Source of the DNA: Salvelinus alpinus | Taxonomy: Eukaryota > Chordata > Actinopteri > Salmoniformes > Salmonidae | Direction of reading: 5' to 3' | DNA: 64,000 nt | Assembly (NCBI RefSeq): GCF_045679555.1 | Contig: NC_092092.1 | Location: 22,186,969 to 22,250,968 of the forward strand | Shown: positions 10,696 through 22,311 of the stretch, one piece after another | How the letters are laid out: each line of letters begins with the position of its first letter | How positions within the stretch are numbered: position 1 is the first letter of the stretch | Notes under the pieces: model-generated | Told to the model about the DNA's origin: nothing | Databases searched by the model: none | The model's input: the letters and a program-made list of their open reading frames with translations, nothing else | Position numbers and translations under genes: made by a program

Positions 10696-11170
10696 TAGGC
10701 TATGTGTTTAATGTTCAACAGCAGGAGTTGATTTCCCAAGACCACTAGAGCAGTATTGATTTTGCCAGAGTGGTTACTTACTTACTACTTCTGAAAACAG
10801 CATGTTCTCAAAACATTACAGACCCACTAAATTGTTCAATCAAATTTGTTGACACCGAGGAGTTCAAAGCGCCAGTTAACCTATCGACCTAATGACCAGC
10901 TACAACAGAAACCTCAGAGGGTCATGTGACGGTCTCTAGTACTGCTACAGTAGTATGCCTGGTCTTCACTGGAGGCGCAACATAACCATTGTTCCAAACA
11001 GTATTAGAAGCAGTGGTCACTCTGACGTTCACAAATTCAGAAGTGTCTGACCAGTAGACAATATTAATTCATTGGATTGCTGTACTGTAAACGTAGGCTA
11101 CATGATATACAGGACAGTATGTCATAGCCTTAACCTATACACGCATGCTATTTTATATGTTTGTCATAAC
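10696..11170. other. Unannotated intronic sequence
   Basis: Nothing recognisable was seen between the repeat block and the hAT element. Confidence 0.4.
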
Positions 11171-13475
11171 TAGGGTTGCAAAGGGTCGGAAACTTTCCGG
11201 TAAATTCCCGGAATTCTTCTGGAAATTTTCCATGGGAAGTTAAGCCTGGGAATTTGGGGAATTTTGCTTAAATTCATCAAAAAAAGTTAGCTTATAACAG
11301 TGAACCTTTTTGGTGGGATACACAAGTCAATTCTAGGTCTTGTGGAATATTTTTGCTAAACTATCCCCAATTTAATGGAATTGCAACGCTCTGCATGCAC
11401 AGTGCATTCTTCCATCACATGTGCAGTGCACTCCATCACATGTACAGCTGATTCTCAAGATCTTGCATACTAATGAGATGCTATTGAGCCCACACTACTA
11501 CACTGTCTGAGCCAAGGACTACATGCTTTATGGTAAATTTTCATTACAATACTGGGTGGGGTGAATATATTTTATATGACATTCATGATTTTTTGTAATT
11601 AGTAGCCTACAGCAAAGTGTGTTTAAATCATTTTGAACTTGTTAACAATTTCTGCTAGTTAGTTTTTGCTACCATGAGGGTTTTAGCATTCTTTAGCCTG
11701 CTAATGGAGGAATGTTAATTCACCCGTTTCCATACATGTTTCATTTTAAAACATGTATCTTACAAAGGAGTTGTTTAATCTAACTGCTTAACTATTTATC
11801 TGTACATGGAATTGTATTTGTTTGTTTATTTATTTATTTTCCTAATCTTTACAGGAAAATGCCACGGGCACTATCTGATGTGTGGAGACATTTCACTGCA
11901 GCTAATGTAGAAGTTAAGGCTGTGTACATTTGTAAGTACTGTGCCAAATCATATGTAAAGAATGCAACAAAGATGCAGAATCATCTGGCCAAGTGCATAA
12001 AGTTCCCTCAGCGCTCACAACAAGCAACCTCTGACAAAAGAGGTTGCTTTCGAGGTGAAAATTATGGATCAGACACCTTATCCAAAGCAACAGCTCATGG
12101 TTCTTCTGAAATCAGAAGTTTTTTTGACACAATGGTGGAACGTAGTCAGAGAAATGCTGATGAATGTCTTGCTCGAGCTGTGTGTACAACTGGTTCACCC
12201 CTGATGCTCACAGGCAATGTGTATTGGAAGAGATTTCTGAATGTTCTTCACCCAGCACACACCCCTTCAACCAGACATGCTTCATCTACTCATTTGCTGG
12301 ATGCAGCGTTCAACAGAGTTCAAGTGAATGTCAAGCAAATCATAGAAAAAGCAGACTGTATTGCAATCATCTCTGATGGGTGGTCGAATGTTCGTGGGCA
12401 AGGAATAATTAACTACATCATCTCCACCCCTCAACCAGTATTCTACAAGAGCACAGACACAAGGGACAACAGACACACCGGTCTCTACCCTGCAGATGAG
12501 CTAAAGGCAGTCATCAATGACCTTGGACCACAGAAGCTATTTGCACTAGTGACAGACAATGCTGCGAACATGAAGGCTGCTTGGTCTGAAGTGGAGGAGT
12601 CCTACCCTCATATCACACCAATTGGCTGTGCTGCTCATGCATTGAATCTGCTCCTCAAGGACATCATAGCACTGAAAACAATGGATACACTCTACAAGAG
12701 TGTCAAGGAAATGGTTAGGTATGTGAAGGGTCATCAAGTTATAGCAGCAATCTACCTCACCAAGCAAAGTGAGAAGAATAAGAGCACCACAATTGAAGCT
12801 GCCCAGCAACACCCGTTGGGGTGGTGTTGTCATCATGTTTGACAGTCTCCTGGAGGGGAAGGTGTCTCTCCAAGAAATGGCCATATCACAGTCTGCCGAT
12901 ATGGACAGCCCCATCAAGAGGATCCTCCTGGATGATGTATTTTGGGAAAGAGTGGTAAGCCTGAAACCTATAGCAGTGGCCATTGCACGGATTGAGGGAG
13001 ACAATACCATCCTGTCTGATGTTCAGACTCTGCTTGCAGATGTAAGAGAAGAAATCCGCACTGCCCTGCCCACTTCACTGTTGCTCCAAGCAGAGGAAAC
13101 TGCAGTTCTGAAATATATAAAAAAGTGTGAAGACTTCTGCCTGAAGCCCATACACGCCGCAGCGTACATGTTGGACCCCAAGTATGCTGGCAAGAGCATC
13201 CTGTCTGGTGCAGAGATCAACAAGGTCTATGGTGTCATAACTACCGTGTCTCACCACCTTGGCCTGGATGAGGGCAAGGTTCTTGGCAGTCTGGCGAAGT
13301 ACACTTCCAAGCAAGGGCTTTGGGATGGAGATGCAATATGGCAGTCGTGCCAACATAACTCATCAGTTATGTTATGGTATTAATATTAATTTGTATACAT
13401 TTCCGTTAATTCCCATATATTCCTGTTAATTCCCACGGAAAGTTTACACCTCTGAATATTCCCCAAAATGTGCAA
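11171..13475 (+). mobile_element. Decayed hAT DNA transposon
   Basis: The left terminus is TAGGGTTGCAAAGGGTCGGA, followed by AACTTTCCGGTAAATTCCCG. The right end region has ACGGAAAGTTTACACCTCTG and ends near GTGCAAC at about 13475, an imperfect inverted match to the left end. It encloses a BED-finger hAT transposase. The outermost right bases (expected CCTA) are lost, so no target duplication can be shown. Confidence 0.8.
11859..13383 (+). pseudogene. hAT transposase, frameshifted and missing its C-terminus
   Basis: The frame from 11859 gives 327 residues. W9/F12 and C25-x2-C28-x13-H42-x3-C46 form a BED zinc finger for DNA binding. CIAIISDGWSN and LFALVTDNAANM supply the first two RNase H-like catalytic aspartates, and GCAAHALNLLLKDI is the conserved CxxH block. 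Near 12790 a one-base change shifts the frame: the protein continues in another frame as LKLPSNTRWGGVVIMF through LDPKYAGKSILSG to 13383. It stops before the C-terminal dimerisation (hATC) domain, which would carry the last catalytic Glu. The copy therefore cannot encode an active enzyme. The promoter of a live element would lie in 11171-11858. Confidence 0.85.
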
Positions 13476-13862
13476 CAATGTATCAATGTATCATGGTCGC
13501 CTGTTACTTCCTGTTTACTTATTTTGCGAAGAAAGGATTTGTCAGACAATAGTTTTGTGAATGTTACTTCAAGGACCAGAAGAGTACTGTGAAATGTACA
13601 AGGAATTCAACCAAATCTGATAGCCAGTCCAGAGAGAATCAAACCTGCAAGCATTTCAATTGTGGTGCCATAGAACCTTGCATTGCCATAATGTACTGTG
13701 TAAAGACTCACCATAGGCTAGCTTAATAAATCAAAGTTAGTGTATTCCACTGTGGAGCTCTGCCTAGCATCAGTATTCAGATCAGACCTGCTGACACATC
13801 TAAGAAAAGCCTTGTCATATCAGGCTGGGGAATAAATGACACACAACTCCACAAAAGTGCCA
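13476..13862. other. Unannotated intronic sequence
   Basis: Nothing recognisable between the hAT element and the MITE. Confidence 0.4.
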
Positions 13863-13870
13863 GTTATCAG

Positions 13871-14060
13871 CAGTGCTTGACTTGGGTAGGAGCTCACCCG
13901 AGCTGAGTACCGGCACCTAAAAATGTTCTACTGCTTGAGCTCCTGTTCCTCTTATAGAATATAAGCTCAAAAAGTATTGTGGAGTTCCTGCACCTAAATG
14001 TAAACAGTACCGGCACCCAAAATGAGCACCGGAACCTATTTCAGTCCAAGTCAAGCAATG
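13871..14060. mobile_element. Short inverted-repeat MITE, probably hAT
   Basis: Left end CAGTGCTTGACTTGG; the reverse complement of the right end is CATTGCTTGACTTGG. Flanking 8-mers are GTTATCAG and GTTTTTAG (6 of 8). GGCACC, GAGCTC and ACCGG words recur inside. Its 190-bp length and lack of coding sequence fit a MITE. Confidence 0.7.
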
Positions 14061-14068
14061 GTTTTTAG

Positions 14069-14767
14069 AGCAAATCTCCTTTCGGCAGTTTGTGGTGAAC
14101 ACTCGGAAGACCCACAGTCATTTATTAAGCTAGCACCGCATCAACATGATCCACCGAGTGTCTACCACAGAGCCGGTGTATGCACAATCCACCCAATACT
14201 CTCTCTCCCACACCTGACTGTCTGTCAAGGTAGATTAACTCACCCCTTTACTACATTGCAAAATCACACAGGATTACTGACACATGCTACAGGAAACAGT
14301 AGAGCTAAACTGTTTGGTAGAATGCCTCTGCAGATGCATTTGTGATTTGTTTTGGCTCTCGTTTTCTTCAGTGACATTTTTAGATGTACAGTCAGTCACA
14401 CAACAGGTCTTTAGGTATCTAGTTAAGTCAATTTGACCAAAGATGCCCATTGAGAGAGCTACCGTGGTGTTGGCAGTGCAAATGATGCTAACTTAATGAA
14501 ATGGCACCCTGGTTTCCAAGGTTCTGTAGCCTATATAACGCGATATGCATCTATAATGCACAATACTTTGCCGACTAACAATTACAGTCTCTTTAAAACT
14601 ACGGAAGCCACCAAGTACATTACAATTTAGCCTAACATTTGACCTGGAAGTGTGTGTACGAGACAGTCTACAGCAGCATGAGTAACATACACATTATGTA
14701 GTCCTCAAAGTGAACACTGCCTGGAGTGGAGATATGCAGGCCTCGGGTTATCACAAGTACTGGCATG
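14069..14767. other. Unannotated intronic sequence
   Basis: No coding or repeat signal recognised. A 107-codon open frame at 14022-14345 overlaps the MITE and has no motif. Confidence 0.4.
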
Positions 14768-16410
14768 ATTTAATATTTATTTTATCTATTTCACCTTTAT
14801 TTAACCAGGTAGGCAAGTTGAGAACAAGTTCTCATTTACAATTGCGACCTGGCCAAGATAAAGCAAAGCAGTTCGACACATACAACAACACAGAGTTACA
14901 CATGGAGTAAAACAAACATACAGTCAATAATACAGTAGAAAAAATAAATATATACAATGTGAGCAAATGAGGTGAGATAAGGGAGGTAAAGGCAAAAAAA
15001 GGCCATGGTGGCAAAGTAAATACAATATAGCAAGTAAAACACTGGAATGGTAGATTTGCAGTGGAAGAATGTGCAAAGTAAAGATAGAAATAATGGGGTG
15101 CAATGGAGCAAAATAAATAAATAAATAAATACAGTAGGGGGAGAGGTAGTTGTTTGGGCTAAATTATAGATGGGCTATGTACAGGTGCAGTAATCTGTGA
15201 GCTGCTCTGACAGCTGGTGCTTAGAGCTAGTGAGGGAGATAAGTGTTTCCAGTTTCCGAGATTTTTGTAGTTCATTCCAGTCATTGGCAGCAGAGAACTG
15301 GAAGGAGAGGCGGCCAAAGGAAGATTTTGTTTTGGGGGTGACCAGAGAGATATACCTGCTGGAGCGCGTGCTACAGGTGGGTGCTGCTATGGTGACCAGC
15401 AAGCTGAGATAAGGGGGGACTTTACCTAGCAGGGTCTTGTAGATGACCTGGAGCCAGTGGGTTTGGCGACGAGTATGAAGCGAGGGCCAGCCAACGAGAG
15501 CGTACAGGTCGCAGTGGTGGGTAGTATATGGGGCTTTGGTGACAAAACGGATGGCACTGTGATAGACTGCATTCAATTTATTGAGTAGGGTATTGGAGGC
15601 TATTTTCTAAATGACATCGCCGAAGTCGAGGATCGGTAGGATGGTCAGTTTTACAAGGGTATGTTTGGCAGCATGAGTGAAGGATGCTTTGTTGCGAAAT
15701 AGGAAGCCAATTCTAGATTTAACTTTGGATTGGAGATGTTTGATGTGAGTCTGGAAGGAGAGTTTACAGTCTAACCAGACACCTAGGTATTTGTAGTTGT
15801 CCACATATTCTAAGTCAGAACCGTCCAGAGTAGTGATGTTGGACGGGCAGGCAGGTGCAGGCAGCGATCGGTTGAAGAGCATGCATTTAGTTTTACTTGT
15901 ATTTAAGAGCAATTGGAGGCCATGGAAGGAGAGTTGTATGCCATTGAAGCTCGTCTGGAGGGTTGTTAACACAGTGTCCAAAGAAGGGCCAGAAGTATAC
16001 AGAATGGTGTCGTCTGCGTAGAGGTGGATCAGAGACTCACCAGCAGCAAGAGCGACATCATTGATGTATACAGAGAAGAGAGTCGGTCCAAGAATTGAAC
16101 CCTGTGGCACCCCCATAGAGACTGCCAGAGGCCCGGACAACAAGCCCTCCGATTTGACACACTGAACTCTATCAGAGAAGTAGTTGGTGAACCAGGCGAG
16201 GCAATCATTTGAGAAACCAAGGCTATCGAGTCTGCCGATGGGGATGTGGTGATTGACAGAGTCAAAAGCCTTGGCCAGGTCAATGAATACGGCTGCACAG
16301 TATTGTTTCTTATCGATGGCGGTTAGGATATCGTTTAGGACCTTGAGCGTGGCTGAGGTGCACCCATGACCAGCTCTGAAACCAGATTGCATAGCAGAGA
16401 AGGTATGGTG
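14768..16410 (-). mobile_element. 5'-truncated LINE of a second family (L2/CR1-like)
   Basis: The 3' end (plus-strand ATTTCACCTTTATTTAACCA) lies near 14768. Minus-strand frames encode RT: AMQSGFRAGHGC, VFIDLAKAFDSVNH, MGVPQGSILGPTLFSVYIND, LYADDTILYTSG and YKYLGVWLDCKLSF. A C-terminal piece, SAIRFVTKAPYTTHHCDLYA, lies at 15576-15175. The 5' limit is near 16410, where LINE-like translation ends. The family differs from the 2-3.6 kb LINE. Confidence 0.8.
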
Positions 16411-16420
16411 GGAATATACT
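15175..16420 (-). pseudogene. LINE reverse transcriptase remnant with YADD motif
   Basis: RT palm motifs are intact in one frame (16420-15607), including YADD. A stop near 15607 breaks the link to the C-terminal region (15576-15175). N-terminal residues read above 16410 are unrelated sequence fused by chance. There is no endonuclease. Confidence 0.78.
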
Positions 16421-17033
16421 GTCCCCTTTCTTGTGTTCTTGGCACTGTATGTTCTAAGACCCAGGCCAGCACTTCCCTTGAACGTCCCTTTTTTCTTGGA
16501 AAACCAAACTGGACAAACCAGATAGCAAATGTCTTGTATCTGACTTTGTGCCTTACTAAAAGGTGCTTTTGACCCCAATTGTATGAATGAACCCAACTAA
16601 TTGAGTGGACAATGAGTTGACGAGGTGAGTGAAATGAACCTCCTTATTGAATACAATGTACAGTACATGCAGGGTGTTATAATCATTAGTGAGTGCCCTG
16701 CTCACCTCGTCCAGATATTTGCATTATTATCCTGTTGATATGGTCCAGATTCTGGCTGAGTGCTGAAGGGACAGGCAAGGGAGGGGAGGCATCAATGAAG
16801 ATAGCCCTTAACCTTTAGAATGTCAGTCATTAGTAAAGATACTGTGTACTAGGCTAACAGGGTCAGCGCAGAACTAACGTTAGCCGCTTGGAAGTAGCTG
16901 TTGGTTGACAGAATCTGTTACAGGTGAATATCCCACAGGTAACTTTATACTGTACTTGTTACAGATGGTGAGAGTGCGAGAACAAATGTGAGAGACTCTG
17001 AACTGAAACCTTGTGATCAGAGTGTTGGAATCC
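16411..17033. other. Unannotated intronic sequence
   Basis: Nothing recognisable. Confidence 0.4.
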
Positions 17034-17635
17034 TACTGTAGCGCCATACTGTAGCGCCATACTGTAGCACCATACTGTAGCGCCATACTGTAGCGCCATA
17101 CTGTAGCGCCATACTGTAGCGCCATACTGTAGCGCCATACTGTAGCACCATACTGTAGCGCCATACTGTAGCGCCATACTGTAGCGCCATACTGTAGCGC
17201 CATACTGTAGCGCCATACTGTAGCGCCACACTGTAGCGCCATACTGTAGCGCCACACTGTAGCGCCACACTGTAGCGCCATACTGTAGCGCCATACTGTA
17301 GCGCCATACTGTAGCGCCATACTGTAGCACCATACTGTAGCGCCACACTGTAGCACCATACTGTAGCACCATACTGTAGCACCATACTGTAGCACCATAC
17401 TGTAGCGCCATACTGTAGCACCATACTGTAGCGCCACACTGTAGCACCATACTGTAGCACCATACTGTAGCGCCATACTGTAGCGCCTAGCGCCACACTG
17501 TAGCGCCACACTGTAGCGCCATAATGTAGCACCATACTGTAGCGCCACACTGTAGCGCCACACTGTAGCGCCACACTGTAGCGCCTAGCGCCATACTGTA
17601 GCGCCATACTGTAGCGCCATACTGTAGCACCATGC
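17034..17635. repeat. 13-bp minisatellite, about 46 units, with variant types
   Basis: The unit is ACTGTAGCGCCAT. The main variants change GCGCC to GCACC, or final CAT to CAC. At about 17486 and 17583 a short CCTAGCG junction breaks the register. All minus frames stay open (13-residue peptide period GATVWRYSMALQY), giving spurious open frames of 163-225 codons. About 600 bp in all. Confidence 0.95.
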
Positions 17636-18734
17636 AACCAGAGTACTGTATCCTTAGAGTACTTTACAACTGCCAACATCCTCCACCAAAACATATCATA
17701 AGAAAATGTTCAGTGAGGGGCAGCAAGGCATGCCTCATTTCAAATTCCTAGGTGGTACAACAGAATCTATTATCCTGAGATCAATATCAAATAATGCCTC
17801 CTTATAATAATCAAAGGGGCCGTAGAGGCTCTTTAATCCATGAAAATGTATAGATTGCATTTCAAGACAATAGATCATATTTCAATTTCATTGTCTCCGA
17901 ATTGCTGTGCTGAATACTTGAAGTAATAGCCTATTGCTTAGGGAACGTTTGTTAGCATCGTAATGAGTGAGGTTAGAATTCTAAATGTATTTTGGACTGA
18001 GCTGTGAAAGCAGCACACCAGATAACAGCAGTCCTATAGGGAGAAAAACAGATCAAATTGTGTGCCATGTTTTATAAAAGATGAACCCACCCTGGCATCA
18101 CCCAAACATAAAAGTGAACTTGGAGATGGAGTCTCCCAGAAAGATCTGTTATTGGCTGGCTGTGTAGCACATTGAAGCCTATAAAATCACTGGGGTGTAC
18201 ACAATGGGTATATGATGGGGCTGGAGGGGGTTTCAGCCACAGCCTTATGGGCTACGGAGCTTCCCAATCATTGCCTTGCACAGAACGCTGCTGGATTTCA
18301 TATGACTGTCAATGAATGACTATAAAGGACAGAGCACATAAAATAATAAAAGGAGTCATAGAGGATGTGGTGACTCAGCCGGTCTGATAGCTCAAGTCTG
18401 TGTAGTACTAGTCTATAGTAGTAGAGGGGCGGAAGAAGGACAGAGAGCTGACTGTCGATATCATGCCTGGCTCTTCATGTGTGGCAGAGGCAGCAGTGTG
18501 CTGCTGGCCGCCATTCCACTATGTTCCCCTGCACCCTCCCTCCGCCTCAGACAGATTGAGTGACAGACACGGTGGCGAGCTGAGATCCAGTGTGACGAAG
18601 CCCCAGCCCTGCTGTTGTAAGCCTGTCACCGCAGAGCAGTCTTCAGCTGTGCTAAAACCAACAACGCTGAACTCAATGTCTTTATGTAGTCAGAGGGAGA
18701 ACGTTGAGATAGTAATTTCATTTCACACACGGGG
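17636..18734. other. Unannotated intronic sequence
   Basis: No exon or repeat recognised. An open frame at 18463-18789 has no motif. Confidence 0.4.
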
Positions 18735-18742
18735 ATGGAGAG

Positions 18743-19017
18743 TAGTGATGGTGTACCTGTACCAAAACTCCAGTATTTTTCCTTCATAGCTTGTTCTCCA
18801 TCTTCTTTGTAAATAGTGAGCCAACATCTTTTCAGCACTTTATTTTCCATGACTGATCAAAACTCGTTTTCTCATGGCTCTCGTCTCTCTGCAGCAGACA
18901 TATAGAGAGCAATATGTTTGGAACGTCGAATCGCAATAAAATCTCAGTATCGAATCACAACATCTATAGAACCGTGATTATATTGTATTGTGAGGTCCCT
19001 GCCAATTCGCAGCCCTA
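18743..19017. mobile_element. hAT-like non-autonomous element, copy 1
   Basis: Begins TAGTGATGGTGTACCTGTAC and ends AATTCGCAGCCCTA. Flanking 8-mers ATGGAGAG and GTGGAGAG match 7 of 8. An inverted second copy of the same family lies at 24011-24374. Shared words include ACCAAAACTCCAGTATTT, CATAGCTTGTTCTCCATCT and GAGCAATATGTTT. Confidence 0.75.
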
Positions 19018-19059
19018 GTGGAGAGGGGAGCGGAGGGAGGGTCCAGAAAGAGCCAGCCA

Positions 19060-19275
19060 AATCAACTCAAATCCAATTGCATTTGTCATATGCGCCGAAT
19101 ACGAGTGTAGACTTTACCGTGAAATGCTCGCTTATAAGCCCTTCCCAACAATGCAGAGTAAAATAAAATAAAAAATAGTAACAAGAGGAATAAAATACTT
19201 AAAAATGGCACTACATCAAACAGTTTTTGAAGGGAGTATCAGTACCTGATCAATGTGCAGTGGTATGAGGTACCA
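19060..19275 (-). mobile_element. LINE 3'-tail fragment (same family as 2128-3640)
   Basis: Plus-strand CATTTGTCATATGCGCCGAA, GTGTAGACTTTACCGTGAAA and CCCAACAATGCAG match the tail of the LINE at 2130-2260. It is only about 215 bp long, a dead-on-arrival 5' truncation. Confidence 0.75.
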
Positions 19276-20386
19276 GCCAGCCATACACCCTTAATCAGTC
19301 TCGCCATGTCAGGGAACAGCCCTGAATCAAAATGAACAGCACACCACATTAGGGAAATTCACTGAACTCCAGTTGATTGTGATCACTCTCCAATGGGCAA
19401 TACTGTACTGTCACCCACTAGACTAATCCATACCTAGCCTACCTTTATAGGCAACACTCACACTACAGATACCATCCACTGAAGAAAACAAAGGAATCAG
19501 CGAATGAGTGAGATGACAGCAAAATCAACTCATGAAGCACATGCCTGCAGAGCATGCAGCGAGCATCAAATAAGGCCAGTGTGAACTACTAGACACACTT
19601 GCCACAAGGGAATCAAACAGACATTATGCACCATGAATAACTATCAATGCTTATCCTGAAGAACAGGCCAGTTTGCAGACATGGTGATAGCAGACGGAAG
19701 ACATTTGATTTCCTAGAGATTCTGTAGACATATAGGCCCAGAGTCTCTAGAAGTACAGTATATTATTATTATTATTACAGGCTGCAGGGTGCCCTGTACT
19801 AGTAAATAAATAACTTGAATTATCTTCACAAGGCACCGAACACATGGAGCCATACCAGGTTTTAAACCAATAGTGACTATGTAACCTCCAACACTGGGTT
19901 GTACTTAGTTCCCATAGCGATATGAAAGGCCAATTAGTGCCCACTGCCCATCAACACATTTACAAATAAAACACTTTCAAATCACAACAACTAAGTAAAC
20001 TATAGAGTGAGAGGCTGACCTGACTCACACTGTGGGGGTGGACCCAGAGGATACAAGCAGAAAAAGAATCTGAAACGCCTCATTCCATTCAAAAATACAC
20101 CATGAAGCATTTACAATTCCCTCAGCCCTGGAGGCTGGAGCACACAGCAGCAAGAATATAGGCTAGGTACACATAAATTAATTCACAGCTGCTGAAATTT
20201 AGGAAATAAAGAATACCTAGAATGATACAAGCACCCGAGCATTTCTGGACAAAAACCACTTATTTGGCTAATGCCTGGCTTGATTCCATTTTGGGGGATT
20301 TACAACAACATTGAATTTACTCAAATGTTTTCTTTCTCTAAACTAGATAGATAGTGTGCAAAAACATAATGCTTCATCATGCAAAC
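19276..20386. other. Unannotated intronic sequence
   Basis: A short ATT run at 19761-19778. Nothing else recognised. Confidence 0.4.
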
Positions 20387-20394
20387 ACTGTGAC

Positions 20395-20545
20395 TAGTGT
20401 TGCAAAATTCTGGGAATTCCCTGGTTTTCCCGAAATCCCAGCTGGGGATTTCCTGCCTATTCCCTCCTGATTCCGGGAATCCTCCAAGCTGGATTTCTGG
20501 AAAACCAGGAAATGTATTGAACATTCCCAGAATTTTGCAACCCTA
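20395..20545. mobile_element. 151-bp hAT MITE with near-perfect inverted termini
   Basis: The left end TAGTGTTGCAAAATTCTGGG and the reversed right end TAGGGTTGCAAAATTCTGGG differ at one base. Flanks ACTGTGAC (20387-20394) and ACTATGAC (20546-20553) match 7 of 8. The whole element can fold back on itself. Confidence 0.85.
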
Positions 20546-21245
20546 ACTATGACAGGCCTTGTTCCCCCAAGAATCACTACAGAAGGATTAAGTTGCCTAA
20601 ATCTATTTCAGGAGCCAAATGGGCAATTGCACAGTAACAGAGTGATGCTGAGACTCACTTTAAAATATATGTCAAACAAAAAACAATGATTGCAAAGTTA
20701 AACTTTATTCACAAGGACTACTTTTAACAATTTCCACAGAAAATTTTACAAAAACACATTTAGCTTACCTGAAGAACACTGCAAATGCAAAGTTGGGTAA
20801 TAGAATGATGGGTTGTGCTGTTTGTACAGTCATTCTGTTACCAAATTTTGCATCTGCACTGTCTCAGCTAGAGGTCGACCGATTATGATTTTTCAACGCC
20901 GATACCGATACCGATTATTGGAGGACAAAAAAAGCCGATACCGATTAATCGGCCGATTTATTTAAAAAAAAAATATATATATATATATATATACACTGCT
21001 CAAAAAAATAAAGGGAACACTTAAACAACACAATGTAACTCCAAGTCAATCACACTTCTGTGAAATCAAACTGTCCAATTAGGAAGCAACACTGATTGAC
21101 AATAAATTTCACATGCTGTTGTGCAAATGGAATAGACAAAAGGTGGAAATTATAGGCAATTAGCAAGACACCCCCAAAAAAGGAGTGATTCTGCAGGTGG
21201 TGACCACAGACCACTTCTCAGTTCCTATGCTTCCTGGCTGATGTT

Positions 21246-21577
21246 TTGGTCACTTTTGAATGCTGGCGGTGCTCTCACTCTAGTGGTAGCATGCGACGGA
21301 GTCTACAACCCACACAAGTGGCTCAGGTAGTGCAGTTCATCCAGGATGGCACATCAATGCGAGCTGTGGCAAAAAGGTTTGCTGTGTCTGTCAGCGTAGT
21401 GTCCAGAGCATGGAGGCGCTACCAGGAGACAGGCCAGTACATCAGGAGACGTGGAGGAGGCCGTAGGAGGGCAACAACCCAGCAGCAGGACCGATACCTC
21501 CGCCTTTGTGCAAGGAGGTGCACTGCCAGAGCCCTGCAAAATGACCTCCAGCAGGCCACAAATGTGCATGTGTCAGC
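21246..21577 (+). pseudogene. Tc1 transposase N-terminal fragment, left arm
   Basis: The plus frame reads [18 protein letters not shown], then [20 protein letters not shown] and [17 protein letters not shown], which is the paired-like helix-turn-helix DNA-binding half. It ends at NVHVSA, where the sequence switches strand. Downstream residues in this frame are antisense reading. Confidence 0.85.
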
Positions 21578-22311
21578 ATATGGTCTCACAAGGGGTCTGA
21601 GGATCTCATCTCGGTACCTAATGGCAGTCAGGCTACCTCTGGCGAGCACATGGAGGGCTGTGCGGCCCCACAAAGAAATGCCACCCCACACCATGACTGA
21701 CCCACCACCAAACTGGTCATGCTGGAGGATGTTGCAGGCAGCAGAACGTTCTCCACGGCGTCTCCAGACTCTGTCACGTCTGTCACATGTGCTCATGTGC
21801 TCAGTGTGAACCTGCTTTCATCTGTGAAGAGCACAGGGCGCCAGTGGCGAATTTGCCAATCTTGGTGTTCTCTGGCAAATGCCAAACGTCCTGCACGGTG
21901 CTGGGCTGTAAGCACAACCCCCACCTGTGGACGTCGGGCCCTCATACCACCCTCATGGAGTCTGTTTCTGACCGTTTGAGCAGACACATGCACATTTGTG
22001 GCCTGCTGGAGGTCATTTTGCAGGGCTCTGGCAGTGCACCTCCTGGCACAAAGGCGGAGGTAGCGGTCCTGCTGCTGGGTTGTTGCCCTCCTACGGCCTC
22101 CTCCACGTCTCCTGATGTACTGGCCTGTCTCCTGGTAGCGCCTCCATGCTCTGGACACTACGCTGACAGACACAGCAAACCTTTTTGCCACAGCTCGCAT
22201 TGATGTGCCATCCTGGATGAACTGCACTACCTGAGCCACTTGTGTGGGTTGTAGACTCCGTCTCATGCCACCACTAGAGTGAGAGCACCGCCAGCATTCA
22301 AAAGTGACCAA
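21577..22311 (-). pseudogene. Tc1 transposase N-terminal two-thirds, right arm
   Basis: The minus frame from 22311 repeats the left-arm N-terminus and continues past it: [17 protein letters not shown], then [13 protein letters not shown] carrying the first catalytic Asp. After a frame change near 21793 come [30 protein letters not shown] and [11 protein letters not shown]. It stops at the palindrome junction (about 21577), before the second Asp and the Glu of the DD34E triad. It cannot be active. Confidence 0.85.

Noticed and set aside
17017..17694. Minus-strand proteins of 163-225 residues
   Set aside because: They exist only because the 13-bp unit has no stop in any frame.
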